From: CAZEHJ01 sp964512485
GTDB lineage: Bacteria > Bacteroidota > Rhodothermia > Rhodothermales > UBA10348
DNA length: 14,489 nt
Assembly: GCA_964512485.1 (NCBI GenBank)
Contig: CAZEHJ010000083.1
Coordinates: forward strand, 1 to 14,489
Reading direction: 5' to 3'
In this document: positions 1-7,509 of the stretch, piece after piece
How the letters are laid out: every line of letters begins with the position of its first letter
How positions within the stretch are numbered: the first letter of the stretch is position 1
Translations under genes and position numbers: made by a program
The notes under the pieces: generated by a model
Told to the model about the DNA's origin: nothing
Seen by the model: the letters and a program-made list of their open reading frames with translations, nothing else
The model's database searches: none

Positions 1-942
1 AAGAAGAAGAAGGGTCTTTCTGGCCTCCGTCTTTGCGGCATTGTCCGATGCGGCAGTGTCCGATGCGGTGTTCTTCGGGAGCATCTTTAACGACAGGACC
101 ATAATTGACGGAAGTACCAACGCCGAGAGAGCGATCCAGGAAGCGGCGGAGAAGGTCGAAGGCAGGTAGTGATGGGGAGCTCGAAGGTGGGTCAAAATGA
201 AGGTCGGGTCCAAATTGCCCGACTCGGGTGCTGCTGCTCCAAGCTGGGAGAACACCACCACAACGGGCACACCAACAAGCAATACCGGAAGCATCCATCG
301 TGCTACCTGTCGCCACTGGCGCCAATATCGAACAATCACCAAGCAGGCTAAAACCGCCGATATCTGCAGTCCCACAAGCGAATGTGCAAGAATTGAAAGA
401 GCGCCGAATACTCCTGATTCGAGTGTCTTGCCCTCAAGCAGCTTGACCAATGCCCACAACCCCAGGCTCCACGAAACACTGGAAAACACAAGCATCGAGT
501 GAATAATATCGTTTCCACCGGGATTGAATCGCGTTGTCACGGACAACACCAGAATGGTGGACAGGCCTGCTCCGAGCTCACTTGCGGACAATTTCTCCGC
601 AAGTCGATATACGGCAACACCGGACGCCAAAATGGTGGTGAAATACAATAAGAAGACGACGATCTTCGGGCCGAACAGGAGAGAAGGGAGCCAGATCACC
701 CGAGACATGATCGTGCGAATTCCAAATGATTCTGCCTGCAGAGAGACGAACCAATCATTGGCGAAGAGTCCGGAGTCAAGCCAGTGAGAGATCAGGGGTA
801 GAAACTCGTCCTGATCGCTGAATCCGTATCCGTATCCGTAGCGAATAGTGAACAGAGCGGCTGCGAGCGCAGCGTAGAACAGCGACTGTCGGCGTGCGTG
901 AGTCGAGGGCGAGGTAGGGTGTATCGTTGTCGATGGAATCAA
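1..942 (-). CDS. Partial multi-pass membrane protein, GT-C-like (3' end beyond left edge)
   Basis: An open frame of 314 codons runs to the left edge without a stop, so the C-terminus is missing. I see about six hydrophobic segments, near residues 21-33, 93-112, 124-136, 175-203, 216-232 and 266-286. The first is followed by a loop with YGYGYG and then FSDQDEF (41-47). An acidic motif in the first external loop is typical of GT-C glycosyltransferases, so a lipid-linked sugar transferase is one possibility. LRAPHHYLPS (253-262) recalls uncharacterised bacterial membrane proteins (I think DUF6798). The start is taken as TTG at 942, because AAGGG lies 10 nt upstream and no in-frame ATG exists before the first helix. 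It begins 6 nt after the stop of the acyltransferase gene. An ATG at 949 overlaps that stop (TGATG) but leads into another frame that soon closes, so a small frameshift is an alternative. The gene is real with good confidence; its function is uncertain. Confidence 0.75.
   Translation of the reverse strand, partial: MIPSTTIHPTSPSTHARRQSLFYAALAAALFTIRYGYGYGFSDQDEFLPLISHWLDSGLFANDWFVSLQAESFGIRTIMSRVIWLPSLLFGPKIVVFLLYFTTILASGVAVYRLAEKLSASELGAGLSTILVLSVTTRFNPGGNDIIHSMLVFSSVSWSLGLWALVKLLEGKTLESGVFGALSILAHSLVGLQISAVLACLVIVRYWRQWRQVARWMLPVLLVGVPVVVVFSQLGAAAPESGNLDPTFILTHLRAPHHYLPSTFSAASWIALSALVLPSIMVLSLKMLPKNTASDTAASDNAAKTEARKTLLLL
42..68. repeat. 15-bp-period direct repeat in the membrane protein gene
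   Basis: TGTCCGATGCGG occurs at 42-53 and again at 57-68. On the minus strand it encodes a repeated TASD/TAASD stretch in a hydrophilic linker (about residues 292-309) between hydrophobic segments, suggesting a recent in-frame duplication in a tolerant loop. Confidence 0.8.
823..840. repeat. Three tandem copies of a 6-bp unit inside the membrane protein gene
   Basis: TCCGTA is repeated three times. On the coding (minus) strand it gives TACGGA three times, encoding YGYGYG just after the first transmembrane segment. It is an in-frame microsatellite, so copy-number change would alter the protein by two residues per unit without a frameshift. Confidence 0.9.
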
Positions 943-948
943 TGGACA

Positions 949-1941
949 TCAACCCTTGATCGATCCGGCGATTCCTGCTGCCAGTCGATTCAGCGGTGCT
1001 TGTCTGTTATGATGGGTATATCCAACCAGAGTACCCCCGAACCGGCGCTTGAATTCGGCTATGGAGGGCGTGTTGGCGCCAACCAGATCCAGATTGGATA
1101 TTCCTTTTTCGGCCAGATCAGCCTGCAAATGGGCCATCAGGACCGTCATCGCAGGACCTGGTTGACTTCCGGCCAGCCAATACCAGGATGTTTGGCGGTT
1201 TTCCAGGAGAACAACGCCCGCCTCCAATTCACCTGAGCTTTTTGAAACGACTCCCACGGTTCGTGCCATGGATCTTTGCACGAGAGCACTGGCAAATTCT
1301 CCGATTACGGCGGGTGGAAGCGGAAATCGTCGCCCTGCGGCCGCGTAGGCATGTGATGTCATCTCTGCAATTTCAACTGGGGCGACTGAGTCCTTCACAA
1401 AGACGTAGTCTGCTTCGCTTTTCCTGAAATTCCTACGAGTTGAAGAGGACCAGCCGGTTATTGAATCCTCAACAGAACCCGAGGGGAGGACGTAGGTGTG
1501 TTTTTCGAGGGATTTGTAGCCTGATGGTGCTTGTTTGAGATATTCGGAAAGGATTGGACTGAAAGAAAACAGTCTCGAATACGGCATTTGGCTGGAAAAG
1601 GGCAACGGGCTTGTACCCGGCATTTGGTCACGTCCGCCGTGTAGACTCTGCAATCCCTGCCGTACCTGTGCCTCGTCTGCGTCTGGATGAAAAAGAATCG
1701 ACGTGAATTGCATGAGAGGAGGTACAATTACGTCCCGAAGAGGTCCGCGTGTTCGCAAAAACAGCCGTGCCATCAATACGTCTTCGGATGCGACCGAAAT
1801 GCACGACCAGCCGAATAGTTCGGCGAGCGATTCCATAAAGTCATACTCGCAGAAGGGGCTCTTATCTGCTTGTAGTGCAAAGAGATCGTTCCACGAAAGC
1901 TCTGCCTCATCTTCGTTCCCAATGACGCGGAGAGCGGTCAT
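949..1941 (-). CDS. FemAB-like GNAT-fold acyltransferase
   Basis: This is a 330-residue soluble protein. The C-terminal half reads as a GNAT/FemAB-type (Acetyltransf_6-like) domain: a region with STRRNFRK (167-174), strands near 227-258 ending in SWYWLAG (252-258), and the family hallmark IAEFKRRFGG (294-303). Such proteins transfer aminoacyl or acyl groups from tRNA or CoA donors to peptidoglycan precursors, polysaccharides or lipids; the substrate here cannot be read from the sequence. There is no signal peptide or transmembrane helix. The ATG at 1941 overlaps the hslU stop as ATGA, so translation is probably coupled to hslU. The membrane protein gene follows 6 nt after its stop. The fold assignment is fairly sure, the role is unknown, and any link to HslUV beyond co-expression is unproven. 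Confidence 0.8.
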   Translation of the reverse strand: MTALRVIGNEDEAELSWNDLFALQADKSPFCEYDFMESLAELFGWSCISVASEDVLMARLFLRTRGPLRDVIVPPLMQFTSILFHPDADEAQVRQGLQSLHGGRDQMPGTSPLPFSSQMPYSRLFSFSPILSEYLKQAPSGYKSLEKHTYVLPSGSVEDSITGWSSSTRRNFRKSEADYVFVKDSVAPVEIAEMTSHAYAAAGRRFPLPPAVIGEFASALVQRSMARTVGVVSKSSGELEAGVVLLENRQTSWYWLAGSQPGPAMTVLMAHLQADLAEKGISNLDLVGANTPSIAEFKRRFGGTLVGYTHHNRQAPLNRLAAGIAGSIKG

Positions 1942-3362
1942 AGGATGTACTGACTCAGGTCACGATTTTCGACTACTTCCGCCAGCTTGGATTGGACCAG
2001 ATCACCATCAACAAGGAAAGAGTCCTCGCGCATCGCATCCGGTACATCAAACAACACGTCTTCCAGGAGAGTCGTAAGAATCGTATGCAGGCGCCGCGCT
2101 CCAATATTTTCAACCTCCTCATTGACGGCCGCGGCCATTCGGGCAACTTCTCTTACGGCTTCATCGGTAAACTTCACTTCCACGCCTTCCGACGCGAGTA
2201 GAGCTTCATATTGCTTTAAAAGCGCATTTTTGGGGACAGTCAGGATCTTGTAAAAATCCTCCTCGGTCAGGGAGTCCAATTCAACTCTGATCGGAAAACG
2301 GCCCTGAAGTTCAGGAATGAGATCCGATGGCTTGGCGACATGAAACGCTCCACTGGCAATGAAGAGGATATGATCGGTCTTGACCATCCCATACTTCGTC
2401 ATTACACCAGAACCTTCAACAATCGGAAGCAGGTCGCGCTGAACACCCTGCCTGGACACATCAGGCCCACTTTTTCCAGATCCGTTCCTGTCAGCTACCT
2501 TGTCAATCTCATCGATGAATACGATCCCGGACTGTTGGACTCTTTCCAGCGCCTGCTTGGTCACTTTGTCCATGTCAATGAGTTTCTGGGCCTCTTCCTG
2601 AGCCAGCAATTCTCGAGCCTCGGATACCGGAATCCGCCTCTTTTTACTCTTTTTGCCTCCCATTCCTCCAAACAGGTCCTGAATGTTGACACCCATTTCC
2701 TCCACTCCCATAGGGCCGAACACCTGCAGCATCGGATTTTGATCGGATGCGACGTCAACTTCGATTTCCCGTTCGTCCAGTTCTCCTTTGCGAAGCTTTT
2801 TAAGAAACTTCTCCCGGGTCCGACTTCTCAGGGCATCGTCATCGGTTGCGGATGCTCCGTCACCTTCTGTTGCCGGTTTGGTCTGCATTTCGAAACCGGG
2901 GCCGGAAATCACAGGACTTGAAGGTGGCTTTACAGGTGGTGGGGGAATCAGAATATCCAGAATCCTCTCTTCAGCCCTGGAAACGGCTTTTTCCTGGACA
3001 GATGAGGTTTGTTCTTCCCGGACGATGTTGATCGCAAAATCGCAGAGGTCGCGGATCATTGAGTCAACATCACGACCTACATAGCCAACTTCGGTGAATT
3101 TCGTTGCTTCGACTTTGATGAAAGGAGCCCCTGAGAGTTTTGCAAGCCGCCTCGCAATCTCAGTTTTTCCAACACCCGTAGGACCGATCATGATGATATT
3201 ATTGGGCATGATCTCTTCCTGCATGTCGTCGGAAGAATTCAGGCGCCTCCAGCGGTTCCGGAGTGCGATTGCCACACTCTTTTTCGCTTCATGTTGACCG
3301 ATGATGTAACGATCCAGCTCGCTCACAATTTGATGTGGCGTCAGTTCGTCGCGAATAGACAT
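1938..3362 (-). CDS. hslU: ATP-dependent protease ATPase subunit HslU (ClpY)
   Basis: This is the AAA+ unfoldase that feeds substrates into the HslV peptidase in the cytoplasm. Diagnostic motifs are Walker A GPTGVGKT (60-67), the pore loop GYVGRD (93-98), Walker B VFIDEID (281-287), IASGAFH (335-341), the arginine-finger segment LQGRFPIRVEL (352-362), sensor 2 GARR (421-424), and a C-terminus ending LSQYIL. That C-terminus corresponds to the E. coli LSRFIL tail that inserts into HslV and activates it. At 474 residues it is about 30 longer than E. coli HslU (443). Much of the excess is a Pro/Ser/Thr-rich, then acidic, linker in the I-domain (about 138-180). The ATG at 3362 has a GAGGA Shine-Dalgarno about 7 nt upstream. 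It starts 12 nt after the NYN gene and overlaps the acyltransferase gene by 4 nt. Confidence 0.98.
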   Translation of the reverse strand: MSIRDELTPHQIVSELDRYIIGQHEAKKSVAIALRNRWRRLNSSDDMQEEIMPNNIIMIGPTGVGKTEIARRLAKLSGAPFIKVEATKFTEVGYVGRDVDSMIRDLCDFAINIVREEQTSSVQEKAVSRAEERILDILIPPPPVKPPSSPVISGPGFEMQTKPATEGDGASATDDDALRSRTREKFLKKLRKGELDEREIEVDVASDQNPMLQVFGPMGVEEMGVNIQDLFGGMGGKKSKKRRIPVSEARELLAQEEAQKLIDMDKVTKQALERVQQSGIVFIDEIDKVADRNGSGKSGPDVSRQGVQRDLLPIVEGSGVMTKYGMVKTDHILFIASGAFHVAKPSDLIPELQGRFPIRVELDSLTEEDFYKILTVPKNALLKQYEALLASEGVEVKFTDEAVREVARMAAAVNEEVENIGARRLHTILTTLLEDVLFDVPDAMREDSFLVDGDLVQSKLAEVVENRDLSQYIL

Positions 3363-3374
3363 TCAGTTCCTCAG

Positions 3375-4406
3375 TTAGCGATCCTGATATTCAGGCTCAT
3401 CAAAATCGGGGCTAGTAATTTCCTCATCAGACTCCGAGTCAGAATCGTAGTTCTCACTCTCGGAGTCATCTTTTGAATAATCCCCGTAATACTCCTCAAA
3501 TTCTTCTGTTTCAGCATTGGCGCTCGCCTTTTTAAGCTCCGCGACGTCCGGATGCTCCTCATTCATCATTAAAACCGTGTAGTTGTGAGGAAAGCCTCTT
3601 CGTTTTTCAAGCCACACGGCTCCTGCATCCTCCAGATCGCTGATCAGAGTTTTCGGCTCATCACCCGGATCATCAAACATCTCCGACAACTTCCTCAGTA
3701 ACGGAGTTAAATAGATCTCTTCATACTGTCCAAAATACGAGTCTATGATCTCCAGAGTACGTTTTGCGTCCTCATTTTCGATAATCCCGATCTCAGAAGG
3801 CTTCTGCGACGCGTATTCAGCTGATGTATCGTCTTCAGAGTCTCGCGGGTATTCGAGAATGCGTCCTGGGCCACCGAGGAGGAAATCTGCATTCAGGTAC
3901 AGATCCTTGCAGTCCGATGGCAGGTCGTCCGAATGAGACGGACTTTCAAGCGTGGCCATTACCACAAAATGACCCTTTCTGTAGAGCCGTTGAACCAGTG
4001 GTACAAACCACTGATTTCCTGACAGGATGATAAAGGCCGTTCCCGGCCCACTTTCGGTCGCCAACTCGAGAGCTTCCATCGCCAGTTCGATCGCTGCCGC
4101 CTCGTCTGTTGAGCGGGCAAAGCTGAAATGCGGTTCTATGCCCTGGCCAAGCCAAGCTCCTGTGGCCCGATGGCCGCGGACGTTTCCAGGTGGAAGATTC
4201 GCAAAAGCCGCAGTACGGATAGGCTTCAGGTGAAACTGCTCCGAAACATGCTTTTTGAGGGCATTTATCAGATCCAGAACAACCGCGTCAGGTTGGTCAT
4301 TGTCTGTTCGCTCTGACACGACTCCGAAGAGATTCGTGTAATCAACCAGAACAACAGCGTTTCGGGAACGGGGGCGAAAACTCGATGATGATCTTTTGCC
4401 TGCCAT
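3375..4406 (-). CDS. NYN (PIN-like) domain protein with winged-helix domain and acidic tail
   Basis: This 343-residue protein lies between hslV and hslU. Visible layout: a basic Ser/Arg-rich N-terminus (1-16); a NYN/PIN-like RNase-type domain (about 17-185) with VVLVDYTNLFG (18-28, Asp22 and Asn25), STDEAA (99-104) and IILSGNQWFVPLV (126-138); a probable winged-helix region (about 213-282, YLTPLLRKL, then PKTLISDLEDAGAV) resembling OST-HTH/LOTUS-type modules found with NYN domains; and a disordered tail (about 296-343) very rich in Asp, Glu, Ser and Tyr. Active NYN nucleases usually have SGDxDF in the third motif. Here the two Asp positions are Asn131 and Trp133, so metal-dependent cleavage may be lost or altered. 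A strong GGAGGT lies 9 nt before the ATG. A role in RNA binding or as a partner of HslUV is inference from location only. Confidence 0.8.
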   Translation of the reverse strand: MAGKRSSSSFRPRSRNAVVLVDYTNLFGVVSERTDNDQPDAVVLDLINALKKHVSEQFHLKPIRTAAFANLPPGNVRGHRATGAWLGQGIEPHFSFARSTDEAAAIELAMEALELATESGPGTAFIILSGNQWFVPLVQRLYRKGHFVVMATLESPSHSDDLPSDCKDLYLNADFLLGGPGRILEYPRDSEDDTSAEYASQKPSEIGIIENEDAKRTLEIIDSYFGQYEEIYLTPLLRKLSEMFDDPGDEPKTLISDLEDAGAVWLEKRRGFPHNYTVLMMNEEHPDVAELKKASANAETEEFEEYYGDYSKDDSESENYDSDSESDEEITSPDFDEPEYQDR

Positions 4407-4463
4407 AACAATTCGACCTCCATGTATGCAATAAATGTCGCCGGTGGGGGCGGGTTGGTCGGT

Positions 4464-5033
4464 TCACAGCTCCAAAATCGTGAGCGTGTCATTGGAATAA
4501 ATGCATATTTCTGAAGCGATGGTCAGAGACTCTTTCACGATGTCGTGGCCACTCATTGTTGGTGAATGGCGAATCATGGCTCGTGCCGCAGCTAGGGCAT
4601 ACGGGCCGCCCGAGCCGATAGCTAGAATCTCGTCATCAGGCTCAATGACGTCACCCGTGCCGCTGATAAGCAACAATCTGTCTTCAGCGGCAACCGCCAG
4701 AAGGGCCTCCAGGCGTCTCAAATACCTGTCTGTCCGCCAATCTTTGGCCAATTCGACGGCACTTCGGGTAACATTTCCACCGTACTGTTTCAATTTGTCT
4801 TCAAAACGCTCGAACAGCGTAAAGGCGTCTGCAGTTGCTCCTGCAAATCCGGCGAGAATCTTTCCCTCGAACAGAGGTCGCACTTTCTGGGCACTGCTTT
4901 TCATTACAGTATCACCCATTGTTGCCTGTCCGTCCGAGCCGAGCACTACGCTACCATTGTGCCGAATGCCTACAACGGTGGTGCTACGGATCTTTTGTGG
5001 TGAAGATTGGGGGGGAGTAGAGCCTTGAATCAC
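4464..5033 (-). CDS. hslV: ATP-dependent protease peptidase subunit HslV (ClpQ)
   Basis: This is the proteasome-beta-like N-terminal threonine peptidase that forms the proteolytic core of HslUV. The body matches the family throughout: STTVVGIRHNG, SDGQATMGD, VMKSSAQKVR, AGFAGATADAFTLFERFE, ELAKDWRTD, IGSGGPYALAAARA, and an ICIYSND end. By alignment with E. coli HslV (Met-Thr-Thr) the catalytic threonine is the first Thr of STTVV. No in-frame ATG precedes it. Candidate starts are GTG 5033 (used here; 189 residues with a 17-residue leader) and TTG at 5039, 5048 or 5072 (the last gives a 202-residue protein). None has a good Shine-Dalgarno. GTG 5033 is preferred because the longer forms add a hydrophobic FFELIGLF stretch not seen in the family. 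The NYN gene and hslU follow, as in split hslV-hslU operons. Confidence 0.95.
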   Translation of the reverse strand: MIQGSTPPQSSPQKIRSTTVVGIRHNGSVVLGSDGQATMGDTVMKSSAQKVRPLFEGKILAGFAGATADAFTLFERFEDKLKQYGGNVTRSAVELAKDWRTDRYLRRLEALLAVAAEDRLLLISGTGDVIEPDDEILAIGSGGPYALAAARAMIRHSPTMSGHDIVKESLTIASEICIYSNDTLTILEL

Positions 5034-5056
5034 AAACAAACCAATCAATTCAAAAA

Positions 5057-5085
5057 AATAACAATCATTCAATCAATTAGTCCAA
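5057..5085 (-). promoter_or_regulatory. Candidate promoter for the hslV-NYN-hslU operon
   Basis: On the minus strand TTGGAC (5085-5080) and GTTATT (5062-5057) are separated by 17 nt in an AT-rich stretch between dacB and hslV. The -10 match is weak. A T-run with TA...TTTG also faintly recalls the Bacteroidota -7 element, with wrong spacing. The 9-nt sequence CAATCAATT occurs twice around it (5042-5050 and 5070-5078) and could be a protein-binding site. If transcription starts here, the TTG at 5072 would lie upstream of the transcript, favouring GTG 5033 as the hslV start. Confidence 0.25.
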
Positions 5086-5153
5086 GTACCGGAATTTCAA
5101 CCAGTTGGTTCCTGATACGTGGTCAGCGAAGTCCGGTTTGGCGGCCCACGCTG

Positions 5154-6662
5154 TCATTTTCGAGAATGCGAGGCTAGCAACGACACAATCTGGTTCTGAA
5201 TCTGTCTTGGTCGGGTTGCCGGAACTGTGTGGTGATTTGAAATGATGGAAAATATCAACTCCGTACCGTCAGAAGTTGTTACGAATCCGCTGAGAGCACT
5301 GGCATTGCCCACCGTGCCACTTTTGGCCCGCGCGTTTCCTTCAGCGGAAGTACCCCTCATGCGGGTTCGAACATCTCCGTCGACACCAGCAATAGACATC
5401 GACTCAAGAAAAGCACTTCTCACCGATGGGTCTGGATGGTGACGCATATAGCGTAGCAGATTCGTCATCATGGTGGTGGTGATCAGGTTGTGCCTCGACA
5501 ATCCTGAGCCGTCTACCAATTGGATTCTAAGGGTATCGATTCCGGCCTTCCCGTATACCTCTTTACTGCGAGATATGCCCATCGCAGCAGAGCCCGGAAT
5601 CAGGCCAGACCCGGCCAGAGGGGCGTTCACCGCAATGGTTCGCAGCACCTGTTCGGCGTAGAGGTTCTGACTGCGCTTGTTGATGACACGGACAATCTCG
5701 GAAAGTGGTGGAGAGAAGTGTGAAAAGAGGTGATTCAACGATGAATACGAAGGGCTGAAGGGGGTCGTATCAATATCTACTGAAGAACCTCCGACCGAAA
5801 TACCTTGGGCTACAAGCGTTTCCCTCAATACGTGAACGAAGAACGCGGTGGGGTTACTCACTGCTAAGGATTCGTAATCGGTTCGTCCTTGCGGAACAAG
5901 TGAGGAGAAAGTGAAGCGATTTGAACCTTGCTCTCTGAAATACCCTTCTGTTATGGAGTGGTCCTCGGCGACTGTCAAAGACGCATTTACGGCACTGACG
6001 TAAGACGTATTGGCCGGCTCCCAGGCCAGTTCCGCAGGCATCTTTTCCTTCTGGGCAATCAGGCGAAAATCAACGCAGTTATCGTTGAATGATAGCGCAC
6101 TGATTTCTGCGCCGTACCAAAATGTAAGATCGTCCCATTCCCATCCTTCACCCAGATGGATCTCGTCAAATGCGTTGTCGTCGCCAACTATGTTGCCACT
6201 GATCCGGGTTACACCTAGTGCTTTGAGCGAATCTGCCCAGGCGCGAAATGCCTCGGTGATATCTCCGTCATTGAATCGTCCGCCTATGACCGGATCCCCG
6301 GAGCCCCGCACAATCAGGTTTCCTTTCAGAACTCCGTCTTCAACCCAGCCGTCGCTCCAAATTGAGGTTTCGTACGAGAAATCGGGTCCGAGAATTTCAA
6401 GGGCAGCCGCCGTAGTGAAGAGTTTTGTATTGGAAGCTGGAATGAAACTTCGACCGGTATCTTTTTCATACCACGGCATCCCTGTTTCTGCTTCTACAAT
6501 CTTCACCGTCCACCAGGCATTCGGCATATCTCCTTCGACAATCGACTGATCGATTGCGGCTCGCAATTCAGACAAGTTGGATGTCTGGGCGAAGGAGAGC
6601 GTGGTCACTCCAATGAGCCAGATCGACGCGACAAATACGAGAGTCCGTTTTTTCAACGCCAT
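5154..6662 (-). CDS. dacB: D-alanyl-D-alanine carboxypeptidase/endopeptidase, PBP4 type (peptidase S13)
   Basis: This periplasmic penicillin-binding protein trims the terminal D-Ala from peptidoglycan stems and can cut cross-links. It is 502 residues, close to E. coli DacB (477). A Sec signal peptide is clear: KKR at 4-6, a hydrophobic core at about 8-23, and a likely cut after SFA (25). All three serine-acylase motifs are present and spaced as in S13: SxxK as SNTK (77-80, nucleophile Ser77), SxN as SQN (331-333), and KTG-type KSG (447-449). The conserved DGSGLSR (384-390) is also present. The ATG at 6662 has GAGG 7 nt upstream. It starts 49 nt after mreC, so the two are probably co-transcribed. 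No terminator is visible between dacB and hslV. Confidence 0.95.
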   Translation of the reverse strand: MALKKRTLVFVASIWLIGVTTLSFAQTSNLSELRAAIDQSIVEGDMPNAWWTVKIVEAETGMPWYEKDTGRSFIPASNTKLFTTAAALEILGPDFSYETSIWSDGWVEDGVLKGNLIVRGSGDPVIGGRFNDGDITEAFRAWADSLKALGVTRISGNIVGDDNAFDEIHLGEGWEWDDLTFWYGAEISALSFNDNCVDFRLIAQKEKMPAELAWEPANTSYVSAVNASLTVAEDHSITEGYFREQGSNRFTFSSLVPQGRTDYESLAVSNPTAFFVHVLRETLVAQGISVGGSSVDIDTTPFSPSYSSLNHLFSHFSPPLSEIVRVINKRSQNLYAEQVLRTIAVNAPLAGSGLIPGSAAMGISRSKEVYGKAGIDTLRIQLVDGSGLSRHNLITTTMMTNLLRYMRHHPDPSVRSAFLESMSIAGVDGDVRTRMRGTSAEGNARAKSGTVGNASALSGFVTTSDGTELIFSIISNHHTVPATRPRQIQNQIVSLLASHSRK

Positions 6663-6711
6663 TCAGGGGCCTCGGTCTTTTCTTGGGTACGGTGGGTCGG
6701 GAAAATGCTTT

Positions 6712-7509
6712 TTATTCGCCGGAATCCGGCATTGACTGAACAACAAAAACATGGCTTAAATTGTCGAGTTCGGCGTACGGACGGACGTAAATTGTCCACG
6801 TACTCATACCGGGCTCGGCAAACACAGAATCCACCACGCCGATCGGATAGGCCGGCTGGAATATGGTGGAATAACCGTTGGTGACAACCTCGTCTCCGGG
6901 TGATACGTCAGCCGATTGAACGACCTGTTCCAGGATGAGCCGATTGAACCGATTGCCATCCCAGCGCAAAATTCCATCCGTCATGGACGGAAGAACGTGG
7001 GCCGGAGTGAAAAAGTCGGTGTTCAGGTAGGTCATGATCCGGGAATTACGCTCGGAAACGAGTGTAACCTTGCCCACGATTCCGCGCGGATCGATTACGG
7101 CCATGTTCTCGGTTATTCCATCCAATTCTCCAACATCCAATGTGATGTTGTTGCGCTCGCCCGTAATGTCCTTCGAGGTGACACGCGCAGCGACGACATC
7201 GAACGACAGAGAGTCTGATAATTCCAGCAGCGCCTCAAGGCGTTCGTTTTGGGCCTCTGCAGCTCGCATGAGAGCGACCTGGTTTGCGAGATCGATATTC
7301 TGATTTCGAAGAGCTTCGTTCTCGTCTAGCGCGCGGACATATCGCCCCAAACCCGCAAACATGTTTTCGACGGCCGATGTGGCTTCGAGTGACCGGGCGC
7401 GTAAGCCGCGCAGCATGGGTTCGTTTGCCGTCAGCAGAATGAGCAAGGATACGAGCATGAGGCCAGCCAGAAGGGCCCAATCTCGTATTTTTTCCCAAAG
7501 TCGGTTCAT
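6712..7509 (-). CDS. mreC: Rod shape-determining protein MreC
   Basis: MreC is a bitopic inner-membrane scaffold that links MreB filaments and MreD to the wall-synthesis enzymes (PBP2/RodA). This 265-residue protein has a short cytoplasmic N-terminus, one transmembrane helix (about 11-28), a coiled-coil region (about 40-98, rich in Glu, Ala, Leu and Asn), then the beta-barrel periplasmic domain. Family motifs in that domain are ITLDVGELDGI (122-132), DPRGIVGKVTLVS (140-152), and GDEVVTNGYSTIF (205-217) with PIGVV (222-226). The ATG at 7509 has GAAGG a few nt upstream. Its neighbours are purH upstream and dacB downstream. The usual partners mreB and mreD are not adjacent. Confidence 0.95.
   Translation of the reverse strand: MNRLWEKIRDWALLAGLMLVSLLILLTANEPMLRGLRARSLEATSAVENMFAGLGRYVRALDENEALRNQNIDLANQVALMRAAEAQNERLEALLELSDSLSFDVVAARVTSKDITGERNNITLDVGELDGITENMAVIDPRGIVGKVTLVSERNSRIMTYLNTDFFTPAHVLPSMTDGILRWDGNRFNRLILEQVVQSADVSPGDEVVTNGYSTIFQPAYPIGVVDSVFAEPGMSTWTIYVRPYAELDNLSHVFVVQSMPDSGE

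Noticed and set aside
1703..2077. Plus-strand frame across the hslU-acyltransferase junction
   Set aside because: Both opposing genes are well supported and overlap by 4 nt, leaving no room for a plus-strand gene with any visible signal.
2340..2921. Plus-strand 193-codon open frame opposite hslU
   Set aside because: It lies wholly antisense to hslU, whose protein matches its family across the same bases; no motif or start signal supports the antisense frame.
4501..5028. Plus-strand 175-codon open frame opposite hslV
   Set aside because: Antisense shadow of a highly conserved gene; low-complexity translation and no Shine-Dalgarno.
5099..5110. AACCAGTTGGTT palindrome between dacB and hslV, considered as a terminator
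   Set aside because: The stem is only 5 bp with a 2-nt loop and no adjacent T-run on the minus strand.
6010..6549. Plus-strand 179-codon open frame opposite dacB
   Set aside because: Antisense shadow of the S13 peptidase; composition is Ser/Pro-rich as expected of an antisense frame, with no recognisable domain.
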